Shown here one piece after another: positions 31,240 through 43,498 of a DNA stretch of 64,000 nt. The notes beneath the pieces are model-generated. The model was not told where the DNA came from, did no database searches, and saw only the letters and a program-made list of their open reading frames with translations. The position numbers were made by a program, and so were the translations under genes. Position 1 is the stretch's first letter; every line of letters begins with the position of its first letter. This stretch comes from Lyophyllum atratum (taxonomy: Eukaryota > Basidiomycota > Agaricomycetes > Agaricales > Lyophyllaceae): contig JACGCN010000010.1 in assembly GCA_014905825.1 (NCBI GenBank), positions 868,001 to 932,000 on the forward strand, given 5' to 3'.

Positions 31240-34200
31240 CTACGACGTGCTCAGACTTGTGAAGAACTCGACCAGCCCGCCTAGATCTCCCAGTGTTTCA
31301 TCATCAAACATCTCCGCCGCATCGTCCTCCTCGTCGTCAAGATCGTCGGCGGGATCATTGGGCTTGGATTTCTTCGAGGGACGAGGATCGTCGTGGTCAA
31401 GATCGGAACCTGCCTGCGAAGGGTGCGTGATGGGAGGTGTAGCGGGTGTCGAGCCTTTCCGGACACCAGGACTCGGATCTCCTGTGAAGCCACGCAGGGC
31501 GTGTGTCTGCGAAATACGAGCCAAGAGATTCTCATTCACCTGTTGCCTGCGTCGAATGAAATCACTGATCTCGCCGGATAAAGGGTTCAGGCCGTCCATG
31601 AGCGATTCCATAATGCTGTTGAACGCATGAAGTTCATCGACGATGGACGTGTGAAGGCGACGTATCTCCACGTTGCATCGTATGATCTCCTCCTTGGCGC
31701 GCTGGAGCCTCTGATACTTGCGCATGGTCTCTCGTGTGACGGGATCGGCCCAGGGCTTCTCCTGGACGTTGTTTCGCGTATCGCGAAGGAGATTGAACTC
31801 GTCAAGAAAGCTGTAGTGAGAAACCTTGCTCCAATCGAGTGTGGGGCGGCCGAGAGGGGCGGCGCACGTGTTGTATTGCTTGACGGCCGTGCGAATGGTC
31901 TTCGATCGACTCTGGAGTGACTTAGCGATGTGTGAACGCATACGATAACCTCCACATAGAATATGAGACTAGTGATAAGAAATGAAAGGCCGCAACACTC
32001 ACCCGTCTGCGAAAGGTTGAGCTTGTGAAGCTCGAACAGTCGTTTGATGACAAGGCGCTGGAGGTTGTCCAAGGCACGCTCGTACCTTCGATTGGCGATG
32101 TATTGTGCCGTCTTCTGATATTCCGGGCTCGTCGGGGTCCACCGGGTCACGATATTCATCCGATCCTCCAGTTGCATGACTTCCAGATGGATTTTGTCGC
32201 GACTTTCGGTTAGATGACGACGGGCGGTGTCGGCTCGACGGGTTTCAGATAGACCATTGGCATACGACAGTTCTGGGGAGACGAAGCTATAGTCGTGAGG
32301 GGTTTGAAGACGAAATCGGGAGGAGGCGTCATCCAACTTCACTCTAAGAAACGGTCGCAATGAGAGCAGATAACGGCAAAAGTAAGGACTTACTCGATGG
32401 CCCGAAGCTCGTCCAAAAGTTCCACGTAGGCGATGGCATGGAGATCGTCCTCCGGCTCCTTCCCGAGACTCTGGAAAAAGATGCGCTCGTCATCTATAAA
32501 GGCTCGAATGTCGTCTTCGGTGAGATTCTTGAGCTGGAGGACTTGCTCGACGTCGACGGTGTTCGTCTCGATGATCTTCAGGGATTGAATATAGTTTTGA
32601 TGCAGCATGTTAGCGAGGTTCTCGTATTTGATGGCGTCCCACTGTCGGAAGAAAAGATCGATGAAGATCTGCCGTCGGTAAGCAGACATATAACGCGTGA
32701 GTGATGCGAGGGAATTTGATGAGCTGAACACGCGTTCCATCGTCTCCAGATCTTCGATTCCCATCCCTTCGATGCAATTCGGATGGTTATGGATCTGGCA
32801 GAGATAGTTGTGAGAATACCCGTGGAATGCGTTCACACAGCAGCGGCATTCCTGCTGCTTGAATTGGCGCCCGAGTGAACTGTTAGTGACCGTCTTCTCA
32901 AATTCACAGCCTATGTCGTAGCCACTGAGTTGACGGTCCCCAAGCACCTCGAGAGCTTTCGCTACCATTGCCAATGGATATTTCGCCCTGAATGACGGTC
33001 ATCAGTGTTTGGTAGCTAAGTGTGGGAACTGAGACGAGAACGCACAGCTCACCACTCCGCACCATGTCAGTGATCCACAAAATGAACCCATGACGACAGG
33101 CACTAGCGAAAATCCCCGACTCTTCGAACACCGCCCACATCTTCTTCTTCTCGTCTGCCGCTGCTGCCTTCCAGTTCTCCGTGCATCCGGATGGAGGAGA
33201 GTCGTGGTCGCCATCCGTAGGGTCGGCTTCTCCGTCGTCAATGCCCTCGTCCACTTGGTCTTCGTCGTCGTGCGCGTGGCTGGCATTGATCCTTCGGGCC
33301 TTGACTTCGTGGGCGTACTGATCGACGTAATCACGAGGCAGGTAATAATCAGATGACGATTCAAAAAGCCGGGTATCAGAGACTTCGCGATCTCCGATGC
33401 CTGCACAGCGTTTCAGAGAATTGTTGCCATCGTGAACCCACATCCGTCGGAACCGAAGAACCGGTTCGCCTTCCACCTGGTGTCAAATGTCAGGAGATAT
33501 TCAGGATGACATTTATTTTCTGCTTACCTCGTAATTGCATGCTGGACATGCATTAAGAACCCGGTAGTTTGGCGAATCCATTTCCAAAAACTGAGCTACG
33601 CGCTGGTCAATGATGCGTCGGATGGCAAGATAAATGTCGAACGCATCAGAAAGACCTGTGCGATAACGGCGACGATAAGGTTGCTGAAAATGCGAGATGA
33701 GCAACGCGGATTGTAGATAGAAGTCACAACGTACAGAATAGAAATGACATATGACCTTAGCAAATGCTTCGACGCTGAAAGACGCCCGATGAAGACGAAT
33801 GACCCTGAAAAGCTCGAGGGTTTGGAGGGATATGGCAAGGGTGGGAGCATTGGGTGTCGAGCTAAGATAGCCGGCTTCGACGAGGGCGACGGCTGGTGAG
33901 AGACTATCCGCTGAACGCGGAACAGTCACGGAGCTGGCTAGACCGTAGATGTCGATGACTTGAATGGTGAAGTCGTACTCGCCAGAGAAAACATGGTCCG
34001 TTGAAGGCGACGGGATATCCGGGGTGACAGACTTCTTACGCCACGTGAGATATGCGTCCGCCAGGGAGTTCATGAGAGGCGCCCAGTTTTCTCTTAGGTT
34101 CTGGCGTCGTGCTTTCCAAGTCCGGTGGTCTGTATACCACCGACTCTTCCATCTGGGTAGCGATTCGTTGGCTGGTAAGATAAGATATGGTAAAGATGCA

Positions 34201-34636
34201 TACCTGCTGGTTACGATGTCCCGTAGATCGTAGATCATGTCGGCTGTGCTCCCTTCACCACCTCCAGTACCTCCCTCACCCCCTTCTCCGAGTATGTCCG
34301 ATCCTACAATATCCATCGCAACATTTTCCCAATTGTCACTGTCTCCGTCCGCAGGATGTGAGTCGTTCTCAGAGGGAGCGAGGCCTTCGAGGGTCGTGCG
34401 TGATGCCGTGCTCAAGCCTGAAATTGAAAGTATGTATGAGGAGATTAGGAGTATTAGCTTAGGAGTATGGGCTTACCTATTATATTTCTATGATACCGTG
34501 AACGAGACTCTTCACGTTCGCGTTCCAGTCCCTGAGCTCCAAGGCGACGAGCTCGTTCACCAGCAATTACGCTTGGCGAGGCGCGAACATGATGGACAAC
34601 ACGCGATACGCCGCGTCGTCCCTTTCCTTTAGCCAT
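31240..34636 (-). CDS. KDZ transposase
   Basis: Six exons: 34636-34477, 34417-33528, 33476-33046, 32987-32394, 32343-32003 and 31949-31240, for 1,041 aa with introns of 50-59 nt. The N-terminal part ends in a small Cys cluster (NACPACNYE), as in the CxC modules linked with KDZ transposases. Then comes the core: RSGELAKYPLAMVAK, SGYDIGCEFEKT, CRCCVNAFHGYSHNYLCQIH, MSAYRRQIFIDLFF and QNYIQSLKII. After it is the long helical part (RYERALDNLQRLVIKRLFEL, then FLDEFNLLRDTR). It ends in an acidic, probably disordered tail. The enzyme would cut and move the element through its inverted repeats. No stop or frameshift is present, so it may be active. I cannot assign the catalytic acids with certainty. 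Confidence 0.9.
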
Positions 34637-35002
34637 TAGCCATGTAAAACGCGAGTGGGGAAGAGGAATGAGGACGAAAGAATTTGAACTTCGTTGTGTT
34701 TGATCTCACGATCAGCGTGAGAGGCGTTGCGCCTGTGACCATCCGTTCCTGTGTATCGGAACATCATTGATGAGGTCCGTCAGGGACAACCCGACGGCAA
34801 GGGGTACTGTATACTCCTCCTGCCTGCAGAGCACGAGGAGAGGCTTGACTACTAGCAATTGTAAGGCAAAACTCCTTTGCAAGAAGATTACAGATTACAC
34901 GTAGCAGGTCCAGGCATTTACATTCTTGAATGAGCTTTAGTTATCAAAGGAAATCAGCAACCACTCAGAGACGAGCTGTGAAGGGAATTGTGAGCAGCAT
35001 TT

Positions 35003-35623
35003 CGAGGAGAAGCGTTGTCGACGATGTTTTCAACACGGGAGGGGCGTGAGAAGGCGGGAAGAAGCGCGGGAAGACGGGGAACAGCTTCAGGAGAGGTTAT
35101 CCGGACCGTTGATGGGCGGGACGCGACGTGGGAAGTTGATTGATGGCGTTCCAAGCCGTGGGAGGGGCGTGAGAAGGCGCGAGAGGCTTCGGGAGACATC
35201 ATCCGGACCGTTGATGGGCGGGAGGCGACGTGGGAAGTTGATTGATGGCGTTCCAAGCCGTGGGAGGGGCGTGAGAAGGCGCGAGAGGCGCGGGAACACA
35301 ATGGACAGCTTCGGGAGACATCATCCGGACCGTTGATGGGCGGGAGGCGACGTGGGAAGTTGGTTGATGGGCGGAGGGAGCGTCGGACAACGCCGGAGAC
35401 CATTATCTTGGGGGATGACGTGTACTGATGGCAAGTCATATCTCCTAGCCTATCTGTTATCTGTATCATCTTTATCTCTACCGTTCTGGGAACTATATCT
35501 ATTGACCGTATTTCAGGAATTATTGGCGGTGTGTGGAGGAAAGCGAGATCCAGGCTAAGAAAGCTGCCGAACCGGGGGTACTATGGCAGGTGATCAAATC
35601 AATATGATCGTGATGTCGAGGTG
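35003..35623 (-). repeat. Right terminal inverted repeat of the KDZ element
   Basis: 621 bp, the reverse complement of 25751-26371 with one mismatch. Confidence 0.95.
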
Positions 35624-35631
35624 TTCTAAGT

Positions 35632-35743
35632 CGTAAACTCTCACGTTAACGACCGTTCTAAGTAAACATTCGAATTTACTTCTTAAAAGACCTACTTACG
35701 CGTGTATTCAAGGAATACACCAAAATTACGCCGAACCGTAACA
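35632..35743 (+). repeat. 5' LTR of element 2, last part (112 bp)
   Basis: Completes the LTR to 795 bp, ending CCGTAACA. The next bases, TTGGTGGACACACC, are in the place of a primer-binding site; the tRNA was not identified. Confidence 0.92.
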
Positions 35744-35835
35744 TTGGTGGACACACCCGGAAATAGTCTTACAAGTTTAAACAGAATCGTTTCACTTCGT
35801 CAGTTTATTCATTCAATAAATCTGATACCAATACT

Positions 35836-37756
35836 ATGGCTGGTAAAGGGAAGGCTCGTAAAACTAACAATTCGAAGAACTCTCAATTGGATGCCGCCTT
35901 AGCCGTTGCTAATCAACCCATCGTCGATAATCAACCCATCTTCGATAACGAACTCATCGAACCTATCGAGCCTGGGCCAAGTGATCGGGGAAGAATCGCG
36001 ATTCAAGAAGACATGCTTGAAGGATTCGCACCTGAACATTTCTCCCCTGACCGGACGACACGATCACCGCTGCCTCCCTCGACATCTTCGGTTTCCTCAG
36101 CGCGACCGTATCGGGAAATGCCACCGCACCTCGAAGAGCCAGGGGGAAACACCACAGATCAGAAGGGACCTACTTCTAAACGTAAAGATATCAATTATAA
36201 CGAACCTTTGACCATCATCGGTCGCCCAGTTTCATACCAGGACATTGATCCTAAATTGATCGTCGAATTCACCGTCGAATTTCTAGCATGTTTACATGTT
36301 TCGTCTTTCTTCGCAAAGCGCAGCGATCAGGCTATAAGGATAAAGGAAAGGTGGGAATCAGCATTAATGTTTGGAGATGCTGTGTTAAGAAAAGACTTAC
36401 ATGTTGAGAAACCGCGACCGCTCGGACGGAAGGAGATGCGGGAGTTTTTCGTTGAAGAGTTATCTTTACTAAGAACCTTATTAACATCAGTACGAAGGTA
36501 TGATGATGAATATGGAATACTAGTATCAGTAAAGAGAGAGATCTTAACGGAATTAAGTAGTCATCTTGACCTATTAAGAAACAAGGCTAGGGACTCACTC
36601 ATAATCTCAGGAGAAGGCATCCCTCCGATTCCAAAATGGGGACCGAGTGGAAAGGCGAACTAATTTTGGTCGACCAATGATTTCGAAATCCTTGGCGCGT
36701 GCTATCGACGTGACGTCGAGAACTTTCTAGCATTTTTATCGGATCATCATGATTTCTCTCCTCCAAAGAAAGAAGATACAGGAAGCGCGAGGAACTTACC
36801 AGACGATGATAACGAGGCCACAAAGGAGATAAGACTGGATCGCCAAGCCGAATATCAAAACGAGGCTCGTGATGATCAAGATCCCGGGAGTATTTCGAGA
36901 ATTGATCGGGATCGACGGTCCACGCATCCGACCACGAGGCTATTTCGGAATCAAAATGCGTCTATTTTTGTGCGACCTACACAAAATACAACGTCAAGAA
37001 GGATGCAGGAGATGTTCCCGTCTAAAGAAGAACGAAGAGAGGAGAAACCTAATCGAGACTCACCTGACAAAGACAGGAACCATGAACCGAGAAAAGATCG
37101 AGATGAAAGGGATTCGCGTGATGAGAAATACATGAGGCGAACTCGAGGCGATGGTGACCCAGACCCGAGCTCATCTGACAGTGATTAAAGTGATGCAGGT
37201 GGACCCAGACGAGGACATCCTAGAAAACCGCATGGTCATAAAAATCCCGAGAAATCCGGAAGGAGTGATGAAGACGCTCGAAGATCGAAGGATTCCGCAG
37301 GACGCGAACCGCAGTTTGAAAATAAACTAAAGATCGATGTAATCCCGGAATGGGATGGTAACGCGGATACACTGAGTCGATGGATTCTAAGAGTTAACAG
37401 TATCTCCGAGAGGTCGGATACGATTTTCAAACAGTTAGGATCTCTCGCACCTCAAAGATTGAAGGGAGCGGCTGAAATATGGTACTATAGTCAGAGTAAA
37501 GCGACACGGTTTAGGATGGAGGTAGATTGGAGTACTTTACGAGATGGCATTGCTGGATACTATATGAATCGCGCATACATGGATAAGCAGAAGATTAAGG
37601 CGAATAAAGCACATTACCACGAACCAGGATGCACTCGAGAAACACCTAGCGAATACGTCATTCGTAAAAAGGAGTTGATTGAGCTAGTATATAACTACAC
37701 GGATCGAGAAATTATAAACGAAGTAATTGCATCCGCACCTGCTCACTGGACTACGG
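35836..37756 (+). pseudogene. Element 2 gag, first part
   Basis: The frame opens at ATG 35836 (MAGKGKARKTNNSK) and would run on through stops TAA at 36661 and TAA at 37186, both compatible with CAA-to-TAA changes. A basic, Arg/Glu/Asp-rich linker precedes the capsid domain (VIPEWDGNADTLSRWI ... LKGAAEIWYYSQS). The frame breaks in HWTTV, where element 3 is inserted. Confidence 0.85.
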
Positions 37757-38793
37757 TGTGGTAGAGCGCCGAGCGCGCTTCACGAATTCTGCATTTCGAC
37801 TCGTTTCGCCCTTAGCTTGTGCTGTGCCCCGCTGACATTATCTGAATTGCCTTAGCGATCGAGTCCCGAATTTCCTTGCGTTGAACTCACATCTTGGACC
37901 CATTACTCGTTTATTAGGTTGACCCTCAAAGCTCGTCCGGCCTCTGAGTTCGTTCGTCGGCTCACGCGAAAGTTCGAAGAAGACCACATAGAGAACCTGG
38001 CTAGGGAACGCTTTGTTTAACGTGTATGTACCATACTTTACATTCCTTCTTATATCCTTTCCCCTCCCCCGAACTTTACGTACTAACGTTATCTGCGAGT
38101 CGAGGTTTCGAAGGTTTTCCAGAGGACGGATGAGTAGGGTTGAAGCGCGACGCGTTTGGTCACGCCAATTCGCACGTGCCCGGGGTCACGTTGCGACCCA
38201 GACGTCGTCCGCGCTCCCCGAGCAATTCCCGCCCCGAGGACTTCCCGAGAAATCGCTTCTTGTAGGTAATCGTTCTTTTACATTCCCCTCTATTCCTTGA
38301 ACTTTGGCTCGTGTTACTGTCGTCCCCCCCATCCAATCCCATCCCCCGCATTGTAGCCAGAAGCCGCGAGTGTGAGAGTACGCACGTCGCGAGCTATTAT
38401 TATCATGTATATAGGTGTCCGTCCACCTGTCGAATGACGCAAGCTCTTTTTCCTGCTCTTTTCTCTTAGTTGAGAGACTCAGAAAGGCCTAAAAAGCCTC
38501 AAGATACAAGTTTATTCAAGTTTTAAGACACGCGCAGTCCCTCGCCAGCGCGCTAGGACTGTTTGCGGCCTTCGACGCTAAGTCTTCTTATCCGTCTGAT
38601 CATTCTCGGTGCCTTTTCATTAAGGGCTGAACCCTTGATTTGATTTCGGTCCTCGAACCCGAACCTCGTGCCTTCAACGACTAACCTCGTGTGCTCGCTA
38701 ATTACTCTACTTCAAGTTCTATTACCTAGACTGCCGACTGGGGACGGCCGACCAAACTCTCTGCTCCTTCAAGAGACCGTAAACTCTTCCTCA
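37757..38793 (+). repeat. 5' LTR of element 3
   Basis: 1,037 bp, TGTGGTAGAG ... CTCTTCCTCA. Differs from the 3' copy by one G (AACGTTATC against AACGGTTATC). Confidence 0.93.
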
Positions 38794-38987
38794 GTGGTGA
38801 CCACCGCAGGGGTTTGGTTTTCCGCGCTTCTCAAATCCCTGATTGGCTTCTCACGCGTCTTCAACCGTCGAATTGCAGTAAGTCCTCGCGACCCGTCTCG
38901 ACGCTAACCGCGCGTTTGTTATATTTTAGATTCGTAATCCCTTTAGGCCTCACATTGTTCTTCTCGCGATTATTCCGACGTCATAAC

Positions 38988-40658
38988 ATGTCTCCAGCAG
39001 CTGATGGCGATGATGGCGGCGAAGGCTCCGGTTCGAATGGAGGCGGCCTCGGCGGTCTTGACTCGTCCAACAGCCAGGGAGAGGCATGGGAGTAGCGAGC
39101 GAGAATATGCCGCTTGAAGAGTTGGAACCCTGGCTGTCGTCGATCGTTCATCCGTAAAACTAAAGCCTTCTTTGTTCAAAGCAATCGACTATGGAAATAC
39201 TCAAAGGTCGGTAGCCCCCCGCGTCTCGTTATCACTGACATTCCGCACAGACAAGAGCTCATTGCCGAAGCCCACAACGAAGCGGGACATCGAGGACGCG
39301 ACGGTACCTACAAGACCCTTTCCGAACGTTTCTATTGGCCCAACATCTACGACGACGTCGCGTACTTCGTGCGTTCCTGCAACATATGTCAACTTCGATC
39401 GAAAACCCGCCCAGTTATCAACCTTTCGCCTACATGGAGCACGGCTATTCTCCGATACTTCGTCCTCGACACAGTCCATATGGAAGCCGGCTACGGTGGC
39501 AAGCACTACTTACTCCAAGGTATCGAACCTAGTATGGGTTGGCCTGAGGCTCGCTCGGCGTCAAAGAACGACTCCGCGACTTGGGCGAAATTCATGTACG
39601 AAGATATCATCTGCCGATTCGGTCACATCCCCGTCTTCATCATTGACGGCGGAAGCGAGTTCAAAGGAGCGGCTGAAATTCTTTATGCTCAGTATGGTAT
39701 TACCGTCATCCTCTCTTCACCTTACCACCCACAGGGCAACGGGATCGCCGAACGTGGACATCAGACTCTCGTCAACTCGATCATGCGCGCGTGCGGCAAA
39801 GACTCCAGCAAATGGCCACTTTATGTTCATGCCGGACTATTGGCTATGCGTATCACAAGTTCACGTATAACGGGGTATCCTCCTTATTTCCTCCTTTATG
39901 GCCGTTTCCCGTTCTTCGCATTTGATATTGCTGACCGTACTTGGGATACGCTAGACTGGGATACAGTTCGCTCGACTGAAGACTTACTAGTGATTAGGAT
40001 TCAACAGCTTGTTCGTCGCGACAAGATGCTCGTTAGCGCACTTCAACAGCAGAAGGCTGTTCGTCAACGGGCCGTCGACGATTTCCATCGTAAGCATGAG
40101 AAATACCTTTCTTCCGGGAATTTTGAACTAGGTACCTGGGTTCTCCTACATGAAACTTGGCTCGACTCGCAATTGGGAAACAAAGGTGCGCTTCGCTGGT
40201 CTGGTCCTTTCATCGTCCACAGGAAGTTACGCGAAACCACTTACCAACTTCGAGAACTCGACGGCACTGTCCGTCGTGAGTCCGTCGCCGCTGACAGGTT
40301 GAAGATTTTCTATTACAGGGAACAGCATCAGACAATTCGGACCGTCGACAACGTCGTCCACCAAGTTTTTCAGGCTGCTGCGCAAAGTTCTTCTGCTGAC
40401 GCCTCAGACATTCTCTCCAGGATCAACTATCATACGTCCTTCTTCATCCCACCATACGGACTATCGGTCACCGCCGGAACCGTTAGACGAACCGAGAACT
40501 GGGAGTCGATCTACCTTCACTCTCGTTATGGCCGCCTCATCGGTTTTGGCGCATACGTACCGGTTTCGGACTTGGCTACTCGTGATGTTCCTCCCCTGAA
40601 ATACCTGAACGTCGAAGACATGCTGGAACGAGCATCGAAAGACATGCCCTTACGCTGA
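38988..40658 (+). CDS. Element 3 integrase ORF
   Basis: A short Gly/Ser/Asp-rich start (MSPAADGDDGGEGSGSN) ends in TAG at 39093. The same frame then continues, from about 39096, into a complete Ty3-type integrase of about 520 aa. The zinc finger reads HNEAGHRGRDGTYK ... CNICQ, and the DDE core residues are in LDTVHMEA, IIDGGSEFKG and GIAERGHQTL. An SH3-like GPF region (RWSGPFIVHRKLRETTYQL) and an unassigned C-terminus follow. The joining of a Gag-like start to the integrase suggests a large internal deletion that removed the rest. Integrase itself has no lesions. Confidence 0.8.
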
Positions 40659-40730
40659 GTCCCTACTTGCTTTTCATTTCTTGCCCTCCTTTCTTGAACG
40701 ATGGGGTCATCGTTTAAAATTTGTCCCTAC

Positions 40731-41768
40731 TGTGGTAGAGCGCCGAGCGCGCTTCACGAATTCTGCATTTCGACTCGTTTCGCCCTTAGCTTGTGCTGTG
40801 CCCCGCTGACATTATCTGAATTGCCTTAGCGATCGAGTCCCGAATTTCCTTGCGTTGAACTCACATCTTGGACCCATTACTCGTTTATTAGGTTGACCCT
40901 CAAAGCTCGTCCGGCCTCTGAGTTCGTTCGTCGGCTCACGCGAAAGTTCGAAGAAGACCACATAGAGAACCTGGCTAGGGAACGCTTTGTTTAACGTGTA
41001 TGTACCATACTTTACATTCCTTCTTATATCCTTTCCCCTCCCCCGAACTTTACGTACTAACGGTTATCTGCGAGTCGAGGTTTCGAAGGTTTTCCAGAGG
41101 ACGGATGAGTAGGGTTGAAGCGCGACGCGTTTGGTCACGCCAATTCGCACGTGCCCGGGGTCACGTTGCGACCCAGACGTCGTCCGCGCTCCCCGAGCAA
41201 TTCCCGCCCCGAGGACTTCCCGAGAAATCGCTTCTTGTAGGTAATCGTTCTTTTACATTCCCCTCTATTCCTTGAACTTTGGCTCGTGTTACTGTCGTCC
41301 CCCCCATCCAATCCCATCCCCCGCATTGTAGCCAGAAGCCGCGAGTGTGAGAGTACGCACGTCGCGAGCTATTATTATCATGTATATAGGTGTCCGTCCA
41401 CCTGTCGAATGACGCAAGCTCTTTTTCCTGCTCTTTTCTCTTAGTTGAGAGACTCAGAAAGGCCTAAAAAGCCTCAAGATACAAGTTTATTCAAGTTTTA
41501 AGACACGCGCAGTCCCTCGCCAGCGCGCTAGGACTGTTTGCGGCCTTCGACGCTAAGTCTTCTTATCCGTCTGATCATTCTCGGTGCCTTTTCATTAAGG
41601 GCTGAACCCTTGATTTGATTTCGGTCCTCGAACCCGAACCTCGTGCCTTCAACGACTAACCTCGTGTGCTCGCTAATTACTCTACTTCAAGTTCTATTAC
41701 CTAGACTGCCGACTGGGGACGGCCGACCAAACTCTCTGCTCCTTCAAGAGACCGTAAACTCTTCCTCA
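40731..41768 (+). repeat. 3' LTR of element 3
   Basis: 1,038 bp, nearly identical to 37757-38793. Confidence 0.93.
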
Positions 41769-42177
41769 ACGGTCTTGAGCCCCCATCTTTACGAAGACGT
41801 CGATGAATTCCAGATAGCCGTAAAGTACTACGAGGAGACCTTGATAAAACTGGATCCACCGGTCCGTTATCAAAGAAATGATTTTAACTACCAATCGAAC
41901 ATTCGTGAGGGACCTAATAACTCTAGTAATAATAGAGCTCCTTACCAAAATTTCAGGACAGCACGTACAAATCTCGTTGGATGGAGTAAGGCTACTTCAA
42001 AGCCTGAATTTCCTAAGGATGATTCTAACGTTTCGCCGCGCACCACTCCCGAGGATAAAGGCGCTCGACCTTGTCGTCATTGCGGAAGCGGTAAACACTG
42101 GGACTACGAATGTAAATACGCTCGGAGGGGAAATAAGAATGCACGCGCTAACCTAGTTCAATCGAATGATGAGGAAT
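41769..42177 (+). pseudogene. Element 2 gag, second part with zinc knuckle
   Basis: Continues the capsid frame (VLSPHLYEDVDEFQIAVKYY) and includes a zinc knuckle CRHCGSGKHWDYEC at about 42070. It is cut by element 4 after NDEE, and the frame resumes at 43720. Confidence 0.85.
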
Positions 42178-42393
42178 TGTTGGAAACCAGGTACCGAGGA
42201 CGAAGTCAGGGTGAGGGGGGGTTAACAGAATGTATTCCACTATCGTACCAGTACGTAGCTCGTCGAATATATACGTGCAAAGGAAGAGAAATGAGACGGA
42301 AAATTGCCTACGGCAGGAGGCGGCAAGTCAGTGATCGGAAAATAAACAAATCTAAATATAGAGTTTTTGGGCCTCGGCCGGTCAACTCCAACA
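42178..42393 (-). repeat. LTR of element 4 (downstream copy in its own orientation)
   Basis: 216 bp, apparently identical to 43499-43714. Confidence 0.93.
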
Positions 42394-42491
42394 CTCCCAC
42401 AGACCGGCGAGACACAAAACGAAAATGAGAATAAAATGAGAAAATAAACAGAAAATAAAACTGCTCCCACAGACTTCGAGAGCCTTCAATT

Positions 42492-43271
42492 TTAGAGGGC
42501 GTATGTGACGCGCGATGTCGATGCGACCATAGCCTTGGGTTCCGGCGCGGCAGGGGCCGGTTCCTTGCACTCGCTTTGGTAATGGCCAAATTCGTTGCAT
42601 CGGAAGCACCGGATCTTCGATTTGTCGGTGTTTTTGTTGCGTGGGTGCGAATCAGCGTGCAGGGCGCTAGTTTCGATGCCGTGGGTGTGGTTGCCGCAAT
42701 CGTCGGCAAGGCGAGTTTCTTCATTTAGAACGCGACCAATGACGAAATCGAGGTCGGTAGATTTTTCGTGTGAGTCGAGGGAGACAATGAGGGAGCTGTA
42801 AGCGGGGGGAAGTGATTTGAATAGAACTGCGATGGTGAGGGCGTTCGAGGGGGTTTCGCCAAGATGATTGAGCTTGTCGGCGAGCGTGCGAATATTGCCG
42901 ATGTGCGTGCGCATAGAGACCTCGTCGGCCTTCCTGAATGATGTAAACTTGCCCCACATGGCAATGATGCTCCCCAAACCCGACGCCTGATGAAAATCCC
43001 GTAACCTCTCCCACATTCCGGCCGGGTCCTCGTCATAACCGCGAACGTGTGCAAACTGACCAGGGTCCAATCTCCGTACAATCTCCGCAGATGCCAGATC
43101 CCTCTTCGCGATCCATCCCTTGACCGCCTTCGAACCATCGCTCCCCACGGGCCGCGATTCCTTTCCCTCCACCAATGCCAAAACCTGCTTCCTCTTCAAC
43201 TCCGCCCGAATCTCAAATTCCCACGAGTCATAATTCTCGTCGTCCAACTTCGTGAAACCTTTCTCTCCCAT
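42492..43271 (-). CDS. Copia-type Gag of element 4
   Basis: 259 aa, uninterrupted. Order: KLDDENYDSWEFEIRAELKR, the capsid (MWERLRDFHQASGLGSI, FRKADEVSMRTHIGNIRTL, VLFKSLPPAYSSLIVSLDS) and a zinc knuckle CFRCNEFGHYQSEC near the C-terminus. This is the Ty1/Copia Gag arrangement. Protease, integrase and RT are absent from the element; they would have to come from a relative elsewhere. Confidence 0.9.
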   Translation of the reverse strand: MGEKGFTKLDDENYDSWEFEIRAELKRKQVLALVEGKESRPVGSDGSKAVKGWIAKRDLASAEIVRRLDPGQFAHVRGYDEDPAGMWERLRDFHQASGLGSIIAMWGKFTSFRKADEVSMRTHIGNIRTLADKLNHLGETPSNALTIAVLFKSLPPAYSSLIVSLDSHEKSTDLDFVIGRVLNEETRLADDCGNHTHGIETSALHADSHPRNKNTDKSKIRCFRCNEFGHYQSECKEPAPAAPEPKAMVASTSRVTYAL

Positions 43272-43498
43272 TCTAAATTCCGTGCCTCAGTACAATCGAG
43301 GGCTTCCGTTGCGCAAGTACAGTCTGCGGCTTCCGTGCTCCAGTACAGTCGGAGGCTTCCCGTGCGTCAGTACAGTCGACGGCTTTCGATGCGATGCTCC
43401 AGTACAGTCGGAGGCTTCCGAGACGATTAGATAATCAAGATAAGATAGCCAAGGGTGATGCGAGTGATGTGAACAGTGAAAGCTCGGGGCCCATAACC

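Larger units (their letters stand above)
25751..35623 (-). mobile_element. KDZ DNA transposon, 9,873 bp, in the LTR of element 2
   Basis: It starts CACCTCGACATC and ends GATGTCGAGGTG, and is flanked by an 8-bp duplication TTCTAAGT (25743-25750 and 35624-35631), present once in the intact 3' LTR. It has 621-bp terminal inverted repeats and three genes, all on the minus strand: a KDZ transposase, a viroplasmin-like protein and an HMG-like protein. KDZ elements are known to be abundant in basidiomycetes; some carry TET/JBP genes, but none is visible here. The gaps 28167-28852, 30161-31239 and 34637-35002 hold no further gene that I can support. Confidence 0.92.
37757..41768 (+). mobile_element. 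Element 3: LTR retroelement that retains only an integrase, 4,012 bp
   Basis: LTRs of 1,037 and 1,038 bp surround only 1.94 kb. ACGG precedes the 5' LTR and follows the 3' LTR (37753-37756, 41769-41772); the next base is T on both sides, so the duplication is ACGG or ACGGT. Excision restores the gag frame of element 2. There is no capsid, protease, reverse transcriptase or RNase H. Confidence 0.9.
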
